Under the pieces are notes generated by a model that saw only the letters and a program-made list of their open reading frames with translations, had not been told where the DNA came from and made no database searches. Shown piece after piece: positions 27,387 to 35,970 of a stretch of 54,897 bases of DNA. A program made the translations under genes and the position numbers. Each line of letters opens with the position of its first letter. The stretch's first letter is position 1. The DNA is from Sphingomonas sp. (GTDB lineage: Bacteria; Pseudomonadota; Alphaproteobacteria; Sphingomonadales; Sphingomonadaceae). The stretch is taken from assembly GCF_023266535.1 (NCBI RefSeq), contig NZ_JAHFPY010000006.1, positions 1-54,897 of the forward strand, given 5' to 3'.

Positions 27387-27872
27387 ATGCCGACCCCGAT
27401 TGATCGCCGTACCTTGCTTTCAGCCTTGCTTGCTGCCGCCATCGCCAATCCCGTTACGGGGGCAGCCCGACCGTCGCACCCGACGAAAATCCTGTTTGTT
27501 TGCCAGTATGGCAGCGTGAAAAGCCCGATCGCACGGGAATTGTTGAAACGGCGCGCGGCGCAGCTGGGCATCAAGGTAGACGTGAGGGCACGCGGGATAA
27601 CGCCGGAGCGCCATTTGCCCGAGGAAACCCGGCGGTCGCTTGCTTCGGAAGGGATTGATCCAACGGCCGAGCCGCTCCGGCAACTTGCGGCCGCTGACAT
27701 CGAGCGGGCCGACATGGTCATCTTTTTCGACAAGCTGCCTCCGGGCTACGTCCCGAAACACTCCCGCGATTGGACGGATTTGCCGTCAATCGTAAACGAC
27801 TATCGGGCAGCGAGGCTGAGCCTCGACCAGCGAATTGATCGACTGCTGAACGAACTCTCCCCAGGTCGCTGA
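27387..27872 (+). CDS. exported low-molecular-weight phosphatase-like protein with altered P-loop
   Basis: 161-aa protein of the LMW phosphotyrosine phosphatase/arsenate reductase fold. The P-loop is FVCQYGSVKSPIAREL, with nucleophile Cys39, but the usual C-X5-R arginine is Lys45. The distal acid region reads DWTDLPS instead of the usual DP motif. The N-terminus IDRRTLLSALLAAAIANPVTGA has a twin arginine and hydrophobic core like a Tat signal, so it may be exported. True phosphatase activity is uncertain. Stands alone, 40 bp after the second TraB-like gene, before the rplY promoter region. Confidence 0.75.
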   Translation: MPTPIDRRTLLSALLAAAIANPVTGAARPSHPTKILFVCQYGSVKSPIARELLKRRAAQLGIKVDVRARGITPERHLPEETRRSLASEGIDPTAEPLRQLAAADIERADMVIFFDKLPPGYVPKHSRDWTDLPSIVNDYRAARLSLDQRIDRLLNELSPGR

Positions 27873-27979
27873 CCCCTAACCTTGCCAAATTCGGGTCGCG
27901 CCCGTATAGGCGCGCGCTGCTCACCCATGGTCATCCCTGGAGGCGTGGCGGAGCATGAAAACCTAGAAGGAATGCGAAA

Positions 27980-28657
27980 ATGAGCGAACAGCTGACGCTG
28001 CCCGCCGAAGCGCGCGAACGGGCTGGCAAGGGAGCCTCCCGTGCACTGCGCCGCGATGGCCGGGTCCCCGCCGTGGTGTACGGCGAGAAGAAGGAGCCTC
28101 TCTCGATCCATGTCGAAGAGAAGCTTCTCACCAAGATGCTCCACACGGGGCACTTCATGAATTCGATCGTCATGATCGATGTCGGCGGCAAGGCGACCCG
28201 TACCCTGCCCAAGGCGGTCGACTTCCACCCGGTTTCGAGCCGGCCGATCCATGTCGATTTCCTGCGCGTCGGCGAGCACAGCAAGGTGCACGTTAACGTC
28301 CCGGTCCGCTTCGATAACGAAGAGGCCTCGCCGGGCCTGAAGCGCGGCGGCGTGCTCAACGTCGTCCAGCACGAGCTGGAACTGATCTGCGGCGCGGCAC
28401 ACATTCCCGACGAGATCCACATCCCGCTCGACGGGCTGGATATCGGCGATTCGATCCACATCAGCGAGGTCAAGCTCCCCGAGGGCACCAAGCCGGCGAT
28501 CGACGACCGCGACTTCACCGTCGCCACCATCGTCGCTCCGTCGGCGATGAAGGCCGAGGAAGAAGAGGCCGCGGCCGAGGGCGAAGTCCCGACCGTCGGT
28601 GACGAAGCAGCTGAAGGCGAAGGCGATGCCGGCGCCGCGGGCGGCGACGAAGCCTAG
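27980..28657 (+). CDS. rplY: 50S ribosomal protein L25/general stress protein Ctc
   Basis: Binds 5S rRNA in the large subunit. The N-terminal L25 domain has [23 protein letters not shown], and the Ctc-type C-terminal beta domain follows (ISSR-like [42 protein letters not shown]). The last 35 residues are a Glu/Ala/Gly-rich acidic tail common in alphaproteobacteria. AGAAGGA lies 8 nt before the ATG. 225 aa. A strong terminator follows before pth. Confidence 0.97.
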   Translation: MSEQLTLPAEARERAGKGASRALRRDGRVPAVVYGEKKEPLSIHVEEKLLTKMLHTGHFMNSIVMIDVGGKATRTLPKAVDFHPVSSRPIHVDFLRVGEHSKVHVNVPVRFDNEEASPGLKRGGVLNVVQHELELICGAAHIPDEIHIPLDGLDIGDSIHISEVKLPEGTKPAIDDRDFTVATIVAPSAMKAEEEEAAAEGEVPTVGDEAAEGEGDAGAAGGDEA

Positions 28658-28686
28658 GCTTCTCTTCGACCCATTCGAACAAGGAC

Positions 28687-28716
28687 GCCCATCCCGCTTG
28701 CGGGGTGGGCGTTTTT
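28687..28716 (+). terminator. Rho-independent terminator between rplY and pth
   Basis: Ten-bp stem (28687-28696 with 28701-28710, loop CTTG, one G-T pair) followed by GTTTTTG. It ends less than 20 nt before the pth ATG, so it probably reduces rather than abolishes transcription into pth, or pth has a promoter overlapping it. Confidence 0.88.
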
Positions 28717-28734
28717 GCTGGCAGGACGCGCGCG

Positions 28735-29313
28735 ATGCAGATTTGGGCAGGCCTCGGCAATCCGGGCGCGCAATATGCGCTGCACCGCCACAATGTCGGC
28801 TTCATGGCCGTCGATGCGATCGCCGAGGTCCATGGTTTTGGCCCGTGGCAGAAGAAATTTCGCGCGCTGGCCAGCGAGGGCCGCATCGGCCGCCGCAAGA
28901 TCCTGCTGCTGAAGCCGCAGACTTTCATGAACGACAGCGGCGACGCGGTTCAACAGGCGCTGCGCTTCCACAAGCTCGACGTCGACGCCCTCACCGCCTT
29001 CCACGACGAGCTCGACCTGGCGCCGTTCAAGGTCAAGGTCCGGGTCGGCGGCGGGCTTGCCGGCCATAATGGCCTCAGATCAATCAACGCATCGCTGGGG
29101 CCCGACTTCCGCCGCGTGCGGATCGGCATCGGCCACCCCGGCCCCGGCCAGAAGGAAAAGGTCACCCCGCACGTTCTCGGCAACTACGCCAAATCCGAGA
29201 TGGAGCCTGTATCCGACCTGTTGGGGGCGATTGCCGCCGAAGCCGAGTGGCTGGCGGATGGCGACGATGCCCGGTTCATGAGCGAGGTTGCCCGGCGGCT
29301 GGGCGACGCCTAG
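28735..29313 (+). CDS. pth: peptidyl-tRNA hydrolase
   Basis: Frees tRNA from peptidyl-tRNA that has dropped off ribosomes. Conserved blocks: MQIWAGLGNPGAQYALHRHNVGFMAVD with catalytic His22, LLKPQTFMNDSGDAV, AFHDELDLAPFKVKVRVGGGLAGHNGLRSI, FRRVRIGIGHPG and HVLGNY. ATG 28735 starts at the family's first strand; an in-frame ATG at 28705 lies within the terminator. 192 aa. The rplY-pth order is the standard one in alphaproteobacteria. It overlaps the convergent oxygenase gene by four bases. Confidence 0.97.
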   Translation: MQIWAGLGNPGAQYALHRHNVGFMAVDAIAEVHGFGPWQKKFRALASEGRIGRRKILLLKPQTFMNDSGDAVQQALRFHKLDVDALTAFHDELDLAPFKVKVRVGGGLAGHNGLRSINASLGPDFRRVRIGIGHPGPGQKEKVTPHVLGNYAKSEMEPVSDLLGAIAAEAEWLADGDDARFMSEVARRLGDA

Positions 29314-29993
29314 CGGCGCGGTTTCGCCAAAATGTTCAAGGCAGGCGGTGGAAGCTGCGTTCCAAGCCGGTTCGGCTGCCCCTGCCGGAAGTGCCCGTTG
29401 AACGCGATCGTCACGCGATCATCGTCATCGTCGTTGGGATGAACCCAATGCACCAGCGAACAGGGGAAGATCAGCACGGTGCCAACCTCCGGATGGATTA
29501 CCACCTTTTCGGCGGTAATCGGGGCGTTGATGATCCCCTTGCCCATCAGCGGCTTGTGCGGCGCAAGGAATTCGATCGCCCCGCTCTGGCCGCCGGCCTT
29601 TTTCGGCACTTTCACATAATAGACGCCTGACCAGAAAGCGCCGGTATGATCATGCGGCGCGTTGTAGGCGCCGCGCGGATTGACGTTGACCCAGCCGTCG
29701 GCAAGCAGCTCGATGTTGGTGAAATCAGTGTCCGGGGCAACGCCCTTGGTGGCCCGCGCCATCATCCTGAGCAACAGTTGCGCCAGCTTCGCGTGCGCGG
29801 GCTCCCTGCGGTCGAACAGGTCGCGCTCGCTGTGCCATCCCTTGCGATTGCTCTTGGTCATCCCGCCCTCGACCTTTTGCCGGGCGGCAATCTCCGCCAG
29901 CAGCGCCTTGTTGAGCTTCGCGGCGTCTTCAACCTCGAACTGCAGCAGCGGTGTCGGGAAAAGTTCGCTGATGGATTGGAGCTTGAACGCCAA
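29310..29993 (-). CDS. 2OG-Fe(II) oxygenase, TIGR02466-type (paralogue A)
   Basis: 227-aa putative 2-oxoglutarate/iron-dependent oxygenase. The family's core is WVNVNPRGAYNAPHDHTGAFWSGVYYV, holding the first iron ligands, and the distal block GTVLIFPCSLVHWVHPNDDDDDRVTIAFNGHF supplies the second His and the RxxxxFN strand (2OG-binding Arg likely in DRVTIAFN). The substrate is unknown. A second member of the family lies divergently 72 bp away. Family members in this group often sit near TonB-dependent receptors and TPR-sulfotransferases, which are also found 3.6-8 kb to the right here. Confidence 0.82.
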   Translation of the reverse strand: MAFKLQSISELFPTPLLQFEVEDAAKLNKALLAEIAARQKVEGGMTKSNRKGWHSERDLFDRREPAHAKLAQLLLRMMARATKGVAPDTDFTNIELLADGWVNVNPRGAYNAPHDHTGAFWSGVYYVKVPKKAGGQSGAIEFLAPHKPLMGKGIINAPITAEKVVIHPEVGTVLIFPCSLVHWVHPNDDDDDRVTIAFNGHFRQGQPNRLGTQLPPPALNILAKPRR

Positions 29994-30065
29994 TTGATCC
30001 CCCCGGGCTGCTTTGCCGGTTCAAAGCCCCTCGCGGGCTCAAGCGCAAGAGGCTAAGCGGTTGCC

Positions 30066-30659
30066 ATGCCCGTCCGTACCCTTTTCGCCACCCGCCTGTA
30101 CCAGGCCACCATCGACGATGCCGCGCTGCTCGGCGAGCTGGCCCATTCGATCCGGGTCCTTGCAGCAGACGATGCGGCCGGGCGCCGCTGGAGCCGCGAC
30201 AAGGGCTATAAGGGCTATACCAGCTACGCCTCGCTCAACGACCTGCCGCGCCGCGACCCGGCGTTCGACGACCTGCGCAAGCTGCTCAATCGCCACGCAG
30301 CGGCCTTCGCCAGGGAACTGGCGTGGGACGTGAAGCCGAAACTCGACAGCCTGTGGGTCAATTTGCTGAAGCCCGGCGGTCACCATGCCGGGCATATCCA
30401 CCCCCATTCGATCCTGTCGGGCACCTTTTACGTCGAAGCGCCCAACGGAAGCGGCGCGATCCGCTTCGAAGACCCGCGGCTGCCGCAGATGATGGCGGCG
30501 CCGCTTCGCCATGACGAGGCGCCGGAGGATTTGCGCCCGTTCGTGGCGGTCGAGCCCAAGGCCGGCTTGCTGCTGCTGTGGGAAAGCTGGCTGCGCCATG
30601 AGGTGTTGCCAGGCACCGCCAAGGCCGACCGGCTCAGCATCAGCTTCAATTTCGCGTGA
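30066..30659 (+). CDS. 2OG-Fe(II) oxygenase, TIGR02466-type (paralogue B)
   Basis: 197-aa paralogue of the divergent gene. LWVNLLKPGGHHAGHIHPHSILSGTFYV has the proximal His cluster; PKAGLLLLWESWLRHEVLPG and KADRLSISFNF hold the distal His and the Arg that contacts 2OG. Sequence similarity to paralogue A is limited to these motifs and the general order. Product and substrate are unknown. The 72-bp gap between the divergent pair must hold both promoters. Confidence 0.82.
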   Translation: MPVRTLFATRLYQATIDDAALLGELAHSIRVLAADDAAGRRWSRDKGYKGYTSYASLNDLPRRDPAFDDLRKLLNRHAAAFARELAWDVKPKLDSLWVNLLKPGGHHAGHIHPHSILSGTFYVEAPNGSGAIRFEDPRLPQMMAAPLRHDEAPEDLRPFVAVEPKAGLLLLWESWLRHEVLPGTAKADRLSISFNFA

Positions 30660-30678
30660 TGTGCGGCTCCATCGCTAA

Positions 30679-31800
30679 TTAGGTTCTCACGGCCGCCGGC
30701 AGCGCCGCTGCGTAACGACGCACGTCCTCTATTTTCCCGGTACTGACACGCGACCATTGCTTCCACTTGCCATAGGCGCCGCGGATGATGATCCCACGGT
30801 CGGCCATGCGGGCCTTGACGGCATTCGCGTCAGGCACCCGAACAAACACGAAGTTCGCCTGACTGGGGAGCACGTCCAGCCCAGCCTTGCGGGCGGCATC
30901 CAGGATCAAACCTCTGCCCTCGAGGATGCGGTTCTTCGAGAAGGCCATGAACGCCTCATCGTTTAGCGATGCAATGGCGGCTGCCAAGGCGGCCGAGCCA
31001 AGATCGACAGTCATGATGTTGCCCTGTATCCGCTCGGCATTGGCAGGCGTGGAAAGCGCATAGCCAATCCGGAGCCCCGCGAGCCCGTAGATTTTCGAAA
31101 AGGTCCGGCTGACGATTACGTTACCGCCCGCCTTCACCAGGTCGATCATCGAGTTCGACCCCGGTTGATCGGTGAGCTCATTATATGCCTCGTCCACCAG
31201 CAGGACCGTTTCCTTCGGCAACTTCGATGAGAGTGCGCGGAGAGCCTGTGGATCGACCAGCATGGCGGTCGGGTTGTTGGGGTTGCACAGATAGACCATC
31301 GACGCCTTGTTCGTGGCAGCAGCAGCGGCCATCGCATCGAGATCGATATTCATGTCCGGCCGCAGTGGCACTCTGAGCAGCCGGCCGCCATGACGCGCGG
31401 CGACCTGCAATGGTTCGTCAAAGAACAGCTCCGGGCAGACAATCGGGCCGCTCCTGCTCCATTCTAGCGCAGCTGCACCCAGCACCTCGGTCGAGCCGTT
31501 GCCGATGACTGCATGACCGGGGGTGAGCCCGAAACGTTTAGCGACCATCGCGCGCAGCCGCTCACTCGCGTCGTCGGCATAATAGCAGCCCTTTGACGCC
31601 GCCGCCGCCATCGCCTGGATCGCTCGGGGAGACGGCCCGTAGGGATTCTCGTTGTACGTCAACCAGGCGATCCCCGGATCCGGACCGAACAAAGCTCGCC
31701 ATGGCCGTGACTCCGCCAGAGCGGGAGCACCGCCGAGCGCCAGTGCCGCCCCTGCCGATGCTGCTCCAATTAGCGATCTTCTCGATAGGCAGTTCGTCAT
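30679..31800 (-). CDS. PLP-dependent aminotransferase (HisC-like) with Tat signal
   Basis: 373-aa fold-type I aminotransferase of the histidinol-phosphate aminotransferase group. The PLP lysine lies in VSRTFSKIYGLAGLRIGYA, PLP-contact residues in YLCNPNNPTAM and LLVDEAYNE, and the N-terminal YNENPYGPSP is typical. Unusual is the N-terminus: LSRRSLIGAASAGAALAL is a good twin-arginine signal, ending near APALAES, so the folded holoenzyme may be exported to the periplasm. ATG 31800 has GGGGG upstream. It stands alone, so biosynthesis of histidine is not suggested; substrate is unknown. Confidence 0.87.
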   Translation of the reverse strand: MTNCLSRRSLIGAASAGAALALGGAPALAESRPWRALFGPDPGIAWLTYNENPYGPSPRAIQAMAAAASKGCYYADDASERLRAMVAKRFGLTPGHAVIGNGSTEVLGAAALEWSRSGPIVCPELFFDEPLQVAARHGGRLLRVPLRPDMNIDLDAMAAAAATNKASMVYLCNPNNPTAMLVDPQALRALSSKLPKETVLLVDEAYNELTDQPGSNSMIDLVKAGGNVIVSRTFSKIYGLAGLRIGYALSTPANAERIQGNIMTVDLGSAALAAAIASLNDEAFMAFSKNRILEGRGLILDAARKAGLDVLPSQANFVFVRVPDANAVKARMADRGIIIRGAYGKWKQWSRVSTGKIEDVRRYAAALPAAVRT

Positions 31801-31932
31801 GGCTTTCCCCCTCACGACCGCTGTTGCGGGGTTGTTTTAGTCTGCGCCATAGCGACTCTCCAGTGCGCTTCTTGGCAGCAGCACCAACATGCGGCTAAGG
31901 GCGGCGCAAACCTTTCCCCTTCAGGACGACCC

Positions 31933-33033
31933 ATGGGCTTTAAATGCGGCATCGTCGGCCTGCCGAACGTCGGCAAGTCGACCCTCTTCAATGCGTTGAC
32001 CGAAACGCAGGCGGCGCAGGCGGCCAACTATCCATTTTGCACGATCGAGCCCAACGTCGGCCAGGTCGCGGTGCCCGATCCGCGCCTTGACAAGCTCGCC
32101 GCCATTGCCGGCTCGGCCAAGATCATTCCAACCCAGCTGGCATTCGTCGATATCGCCGGGCTGGTGAAGGGCGCGTCGCAGGGAGAGGGCCTCGGCAACC
32201 AGTTCCTCGGCAACATCCGCGAGGTCGACGCCATCGTCCACGTCCTGCGCTGCTTCGAAAATGACGACATCCAGCATGTGTCGAACAAGGTCGACCCGAT
32301 TGCCGATGCCGAAGTGGTCGAGACCGAATTGCTGCTCAGCGACCTCGAAAGCCTCGAGAAGCGCGTCCCCAATTTGGTCAAGCGCGGCCAGCAGGGCGAC
32401 AAGGAATCGAGGATCGCCGCCTCGGTCCTGAGCCAGGCGCTGGACCTGCTCCGCGACGGCAAGCCGGCGCGGCTCACCAGGCCCAAGGATGACGAGGAAG
32501 CGCGGGTGTTCAGCCAGGCCCAGCTGATCACCGCCAAGCCGGTGCTCTATGTGTGCAACGTCAACGAAGACGAGGCCGCCGAAGGCAATGCCCAGTCCGC
32601 GCGTGTGTTCGAGAAGGCCAGGTCGGAAGGCGCCAACGCGGTCATCGTTTCAGCCGCAATCGAAGCCGATCTTGTGACCATGGACATGGACGAGCGCATC
32701 GCCTTCCTCGAGGAGATGGGCCTGCATGAAACCGGGCTCGCCCGGGTGATCCGCGCCGGTTACGACCTGCTCCACCTGATCACCTTCTTCACCGTCGGGC
32801 CCAAGGAAGCGCGCGCCTGGACGGTCGAAAAGGGCTCGAAAGCCCCGCAGGCGGCCGGCGAAATCCACACCGATTTCGAACGCGGCTTCATCCGCGCCGA
32901 AACCATCGCCTATGACGATTATATCGCCCTGAACGGCGAGGCCGGCGCCCGTGACGCCGGCAAGCTACGCCAGGAAGGCAAGGACTATGTGGTGAAGGAC
33001 GGCGATGTCCTCCACTTCAAGTTCAACGTCTAG
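31933..33033 (+). CDS. ychF: redox-regulated ATPase YchF (Obg family)
   Basis: Ribosome-associated P-loop ATPase, 366 aa. GIVGLPNVGKSTLFNALT is the Walker A (residues 6-23), DIAGLVKGASQGEGLGNQFL the G3/switch region, and VLYVCNVNEDE the G4 site, where NxxE replaces NKxD and confers ATP preference as known for YchF. The C-terminal TGS domain has LITFFTVGPKEARAWTVEKGSKAPQAAG and FKFNV at the end. Housekeeping gene; stop lies 3 bp before the convergent small membrane gene. Confidence 0.97.
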   Translation: MGFKCGIVGLPNVGKSTLFNALTETQAAQAANYPFCTIEPNVGQVAVPDPRLDKLAAIAGSAKIIPTQLAFVDIAGLVKGASQGEGLGNQFLGNIREVDAIVHVLRCFENDDIQHVSNKVDPIADAEVVETELLLSDLESLEKRVPNLVKRGQQGDKESRIAASVLSQALDLLRDGKPARLTRPKDDEEARVFSQAQLITAKPVLYVCNVNEDEAAEGNAQSARVFEKARSEGANAVIVSAAIEADLVTMDMDERIAFLEEMGLHETGLARVIRAGYDLLHLITFFTVGPKEARAWTVEKGSKAPQAAGEIHTDFERGFIRAETIAYDDYIALNGEAGARDAGKLRQEGKDYVVKDGDVLHFKFNV

Positions 33034-33036
33034 GGA

Positions 33037-33228
33037 CTAGCGCATCGCCTCGCGGAACAGGCCGAAGCTGAGCACGGCGGCGACCGCCACCGCGACCCAG
33101 CTCAATCCCTGGCCCAAAACATGGGTGCCGATCACGACCTGGAACCCGGTCATGAGCCGGTAGACATGGACCAGCGCCATCAGCCCGAAGATGATGGCCG
33201 CAATCAGCGTGAACGGCCGGCCGGTCAT
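33037..33228 (-). CDS. small two-TM membrane protein
   Basis: 63-aa protein with two hydrophobic helices (PFTLIAAIIFGLMALVHVYRL and GLSWVAVAVAAVLSFGLF). No family recognised beyond its membrane nature. It follows the TonB-dependent receptor by 12 bp on the same strand and ends at ychF, so it is probably the last cistron of the receptor transcript. Composition and a GAGG near the ATG support it as a real gene. Confidence 0.72.
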   Translation of the reverse strand: MTGRPFTLIAAIIFGLMALVHVYRLMTGFQVVIGTHVLGQGLSWVAVAVAAVLSFGLFREAMR

Positions 33229-33240
33229 GACCTCACCCCG

Positions 33241-35868
33241 CTAATATTTATATCCAACCCTGAGGCCGAGAGTGCGTGGCCGGCCCGGCACGATGAAGCT
33301 CCGGGTGCAGCTGCCGCAATTCACGCCGCGTGACAGCTCGTTGGTGCTGTCGAACACGTTGGTGACATAAAGTTCGGCGCTCCACTTCGTCCAATCGATC
33401 CCCGCGAACAGGTCGACCACGGTCGAGGATTTGATCCGGCCCTGCCACAAATTGGGATCGCAGGTGGGGAAGCCGAGCGAGGAGCAGTCGAGCCCGACGC
33501 CGGACATGGCGGTGAGGCTGCGCAGCGACGACCGTGCCGAGCCCTGGTAGGCAACGCCGCCCTGGACGTGGGCTTTGGCGTCGTTGAACACGTGCCAGGT
33601 GTAGCGCGCCGTGGCCGACCCCTTGAACTTCGGCGTTACCGGCAGGCGGCTGCCGCTCGGCACCGAAATGAAGCTGAAATCGCAATGCGGCGTCGGGTCT
33701 TCACTCGATCCGCAAATATCGCCCTTGGATTTGGCGTCGGTGTAGGCGGCCGCCGCCGTCAGCGACAATCCGTTCTTGCTGTAGGAAAGATCGGTCTCGA
33801 TGCCGTTGATCCTGGCGTCCTTGCCGTTGTGGATCTCGGTAAAGCTGTTCTGCCCGAGGAAGCTGAACTGGAACTTCTTCCAGAGCTGATGATAGACGGC
33901 ACCATTCCACCGCACTGGTCCAAGCGTGGTCTTCCAGCCAAGCTCATAATTGTTGAGGAAGTCGGCATCGTAAGGCGCAATGTCGCCGCGCCGGTTGATG
34001 CCGCCGGGCCGGAAGCCGCGCGACCAGGTCGCGTAGAACAGCAAGTCATCGGAGGGCTTCCAGGTCGCGTTGAAGCGATAGATGACACCGCTGTCCTTGA
34101 CCCGCTTGGGCACAAGCTTGCCGTCAACGAAATCCGCCAGGTTGGTACAGGGACTCCCCGAGACCACCGGCGGCAGGAGTGTACGATCGGTCGCATAGGT
34201 ATTGGTATCGCGATCGTAGAGGCGCTCGCCGCTCACGGTCCAGCATTGCGCGACGCCCGTGCGGTTGCTGCCCGCGGCGTTGCGCGGGAAGGCAGAGTAT
34301 GGCCCGGCCCCGCCATCGCCCGGATTCCGGCCGAATCCGAAGAAGCCGATCAGGCTGTTGTCGAACTTGTACCATCGCCCGCCGGCAGTCAGCGTGATCT
34401 GCGGTGTCACGTCGTAGCTCGCTTCGCCGAACAGCGCATAGTCCTTGTCGACGCGCTTTTGCTGGGTCAGCCAGAGCGTTCCGGGAAGTCCGTTTACCGA
34501 GACAAAGTCGCCAAGGCCATCGACCTTATAATCCTGGTGGATAAGGTTCGACTGCCGCTGATAGAAAGCGCCGGCGATCACGCGGAACGGCTTGTCCGCG
34601 GGTGAAGCGATGCGCAGTTCCTGGCTCAATTTCCTGAAGTGGTCGGTGCCGATGATGAACTGCTGCGGGTTGATCGAGCGATTGCCCGCGTTGTCCAAAT
34701 AGTAGAAATATTGGAGGCCGCGGCCGTAGAGGCCGCCATAATAGTCGGCATAGAGCTGTTCGTAGGCGTCGGCGTAATCGGCGTAGTCGCTCAGCGTGTA
34801 CGTCCTGCGATCCATGTAGGCGCCGGCGTAGGTCACATCGAAATTCGCGATCTTGCCCTGGATGGTCAGCGCCGCCTGCCAGAATTTGTCCGAGCGGAAG
34901 TCGTCGCGGAAGCGATCGATCTTGTCCTCGCCGAGGTCGGGATCGTAGAAGAAAACGCCGTTGGCGCGCATCTTCTGGAACATCAAGGTCGGCGTTGCCG
35001 TCCAATTGTCGTCTAGATCGACCTTCAGCGCAGCCCGGCCACCCCAGGTCGTCAGATCGTTGAAATTCTTCTTCTCCAGGCCGGTGTTCGTGACGGTGAG
35101 GTTTGGAACGTCGTCGCCGTCGACATCTTCCACGGCATAGTAAGTGCGCTCGCCGTGGATGTTATCGATAAAGCCCGCATCCTTCTGATAGAAGGCAGCG
35201 GCGCGGAACGCAACGCGGTCCGCCAGCGGCAGGTTGATCATGCCCTCCAGCTTGCCGCCCCGATCGCCGCCCGTGAGCGTGTTGATTTCGCCGTCGATCC
35301 GGCCGGACGTGACACCCAGCTCCGGCTTGTTGGTGATGATGCGGATCGTGCCCGCTTCGCTCGATGCGCCGTACAGCGTGCCCTGCGGGCCGGCGAGGCT
35401 CTCGATCCGGGCGATGTCATAAATATGGACGTCGAGCGTGCCGCCAATCGTCGTGATCGGCTGTTCGTCGAGGTAGGAGCCGACAGAGGGTAGTGAGCCC
35501 GAGTGGTTGCCGTCGCCGCCGGTCGCGACGCCGCGCATATAGACCACGGTGACACCCGGCTGCGCGGTCTGGAAACTGACCGACGGCAGCTGCTTGGTAT
35601 AATCCTGGAAATTGGAGATGTTCAGCTGGTCGAGCCGCTTGGTGCCGATGGCCTGGACGCTGATTGGAACGTCCTGGAGATTTTCCTCGCGTTTGGTCGC
35701 GGTAACGACGATCACATTGTCATTGTCGTCGCTGGTTGCAGCCGGAGCTGGCTGGGTTGCCGGGGCGGGCGCGGCGCCCGTATCCTGGGCAAATGCCGGT
35801 TGGGTAAAGGCGGTGCTGGCAAGCAACCCCAGCGTAAGAGCGCGGCCAAAAGCAGTCCGGTCAGTCAT
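33241..35868 (-). CDS. TonB-dependent outer-membrane receptor
   Basis: 875-aa receptor. The signal peptide is FGRALTLGLLASTAFTQPAFA. The TonB box/plug region reads NVIVVTATKREENLQDVPISV (about residues 50-70), followed by the plug with VVYMRGVATGGDGN, and the 22-stranded barrel ends with RVGYKY, an aromatic C-terminus as required for insertion. The ligand is not clear; the plug resembles those of the sphingomonad receptors that take up plant or other organic compounds rather than a siderophore-specific one. ATG 35868 with GGGGG upstream is preferred over one 45 bp further out, because the signal peptide begins there. No FecI-type sigma factor adjoins it. Confidence 0.93.
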   Translation of the reverse strand: MTDRTAFGRALTLGLLASTAFTQPAFAQDTGAAPAPATQPAPAATSDDNDNVIVVTATKREENLQDVPISVQAIGTKRLDQLNISNFQDYTKQLPSVSFQTAQPGVTVVYMRGVATGGDGNHSGSLPSVGSYLDEQPITTIGGTLDVHIYDIARIESLAGPQGTLYGASSEAGTIRIITNKPELGVTSGRIDGEINTLTGGDRGGKLEGMINLPLADRVAFRAAAFYQKDAGFIDNIHGERTYYAVEDVDGDDVPNLTVTNTGLEKKNFNDLTTWGGRAALKVDLDDNWTATPTLMFQKMRANGVFFYDPDLGEDKIDRFRDDFRSDKFWQAALTIQGKIANFDVTYAGAYMDRRTYTLSDYADYADAYEQLYADYYGGLYGRGLQYFYYLDNAGNRSINPQQFIIGTDHFRKLSQELRIASPADKPFRVIAGAFYQRQSNLIHQDYKVDGLGDFVSVNGLPGTLWLTQQKRVDKDYALFGEASYDVTPQITLTAGGRWYKFDNSLIGFFGFGRNPGDGGAGPYSAFPRNAAGSNRTGVAQCWTVSGERLYDRDTNTYATDRTLLPPVVSGSPCTNLADFVDGKLVPKRVKDSGVIYRFNATWKPSDDLLFYATWSRGFRPGGINRRGDIAPYDADFLNNYELGWKTTLGPVRWNGAVYHQLWKKFQFSFLGQNSFTEIHNGKDARINGIETDLSYSKNGLSLTAAAAYTDAKSKGDICGSSEDPTPHCDFSFISVPSGSRLPVTPKFKGSATARYTWHVFNDAKAHVQGGVAYQGSARSSLRSLTAMSGVGLDCSSLGFPTCDPNLWQGRIKSSTVVDLFAGIDWTKWSAELYVTNVFDSTNELSRGVNCGSCTRSFIVPGRPRTLGLRVGYKY

Positions 35869-35970
35869 CAATGCCCCCTTGAGACTTATGTGACGCGATA
35901 GCGGCACGGGCATTGCAACTTGTCAACGGCTATCCGTTGCGGGGACGCACTGAACCGGCGAATTAACGGC

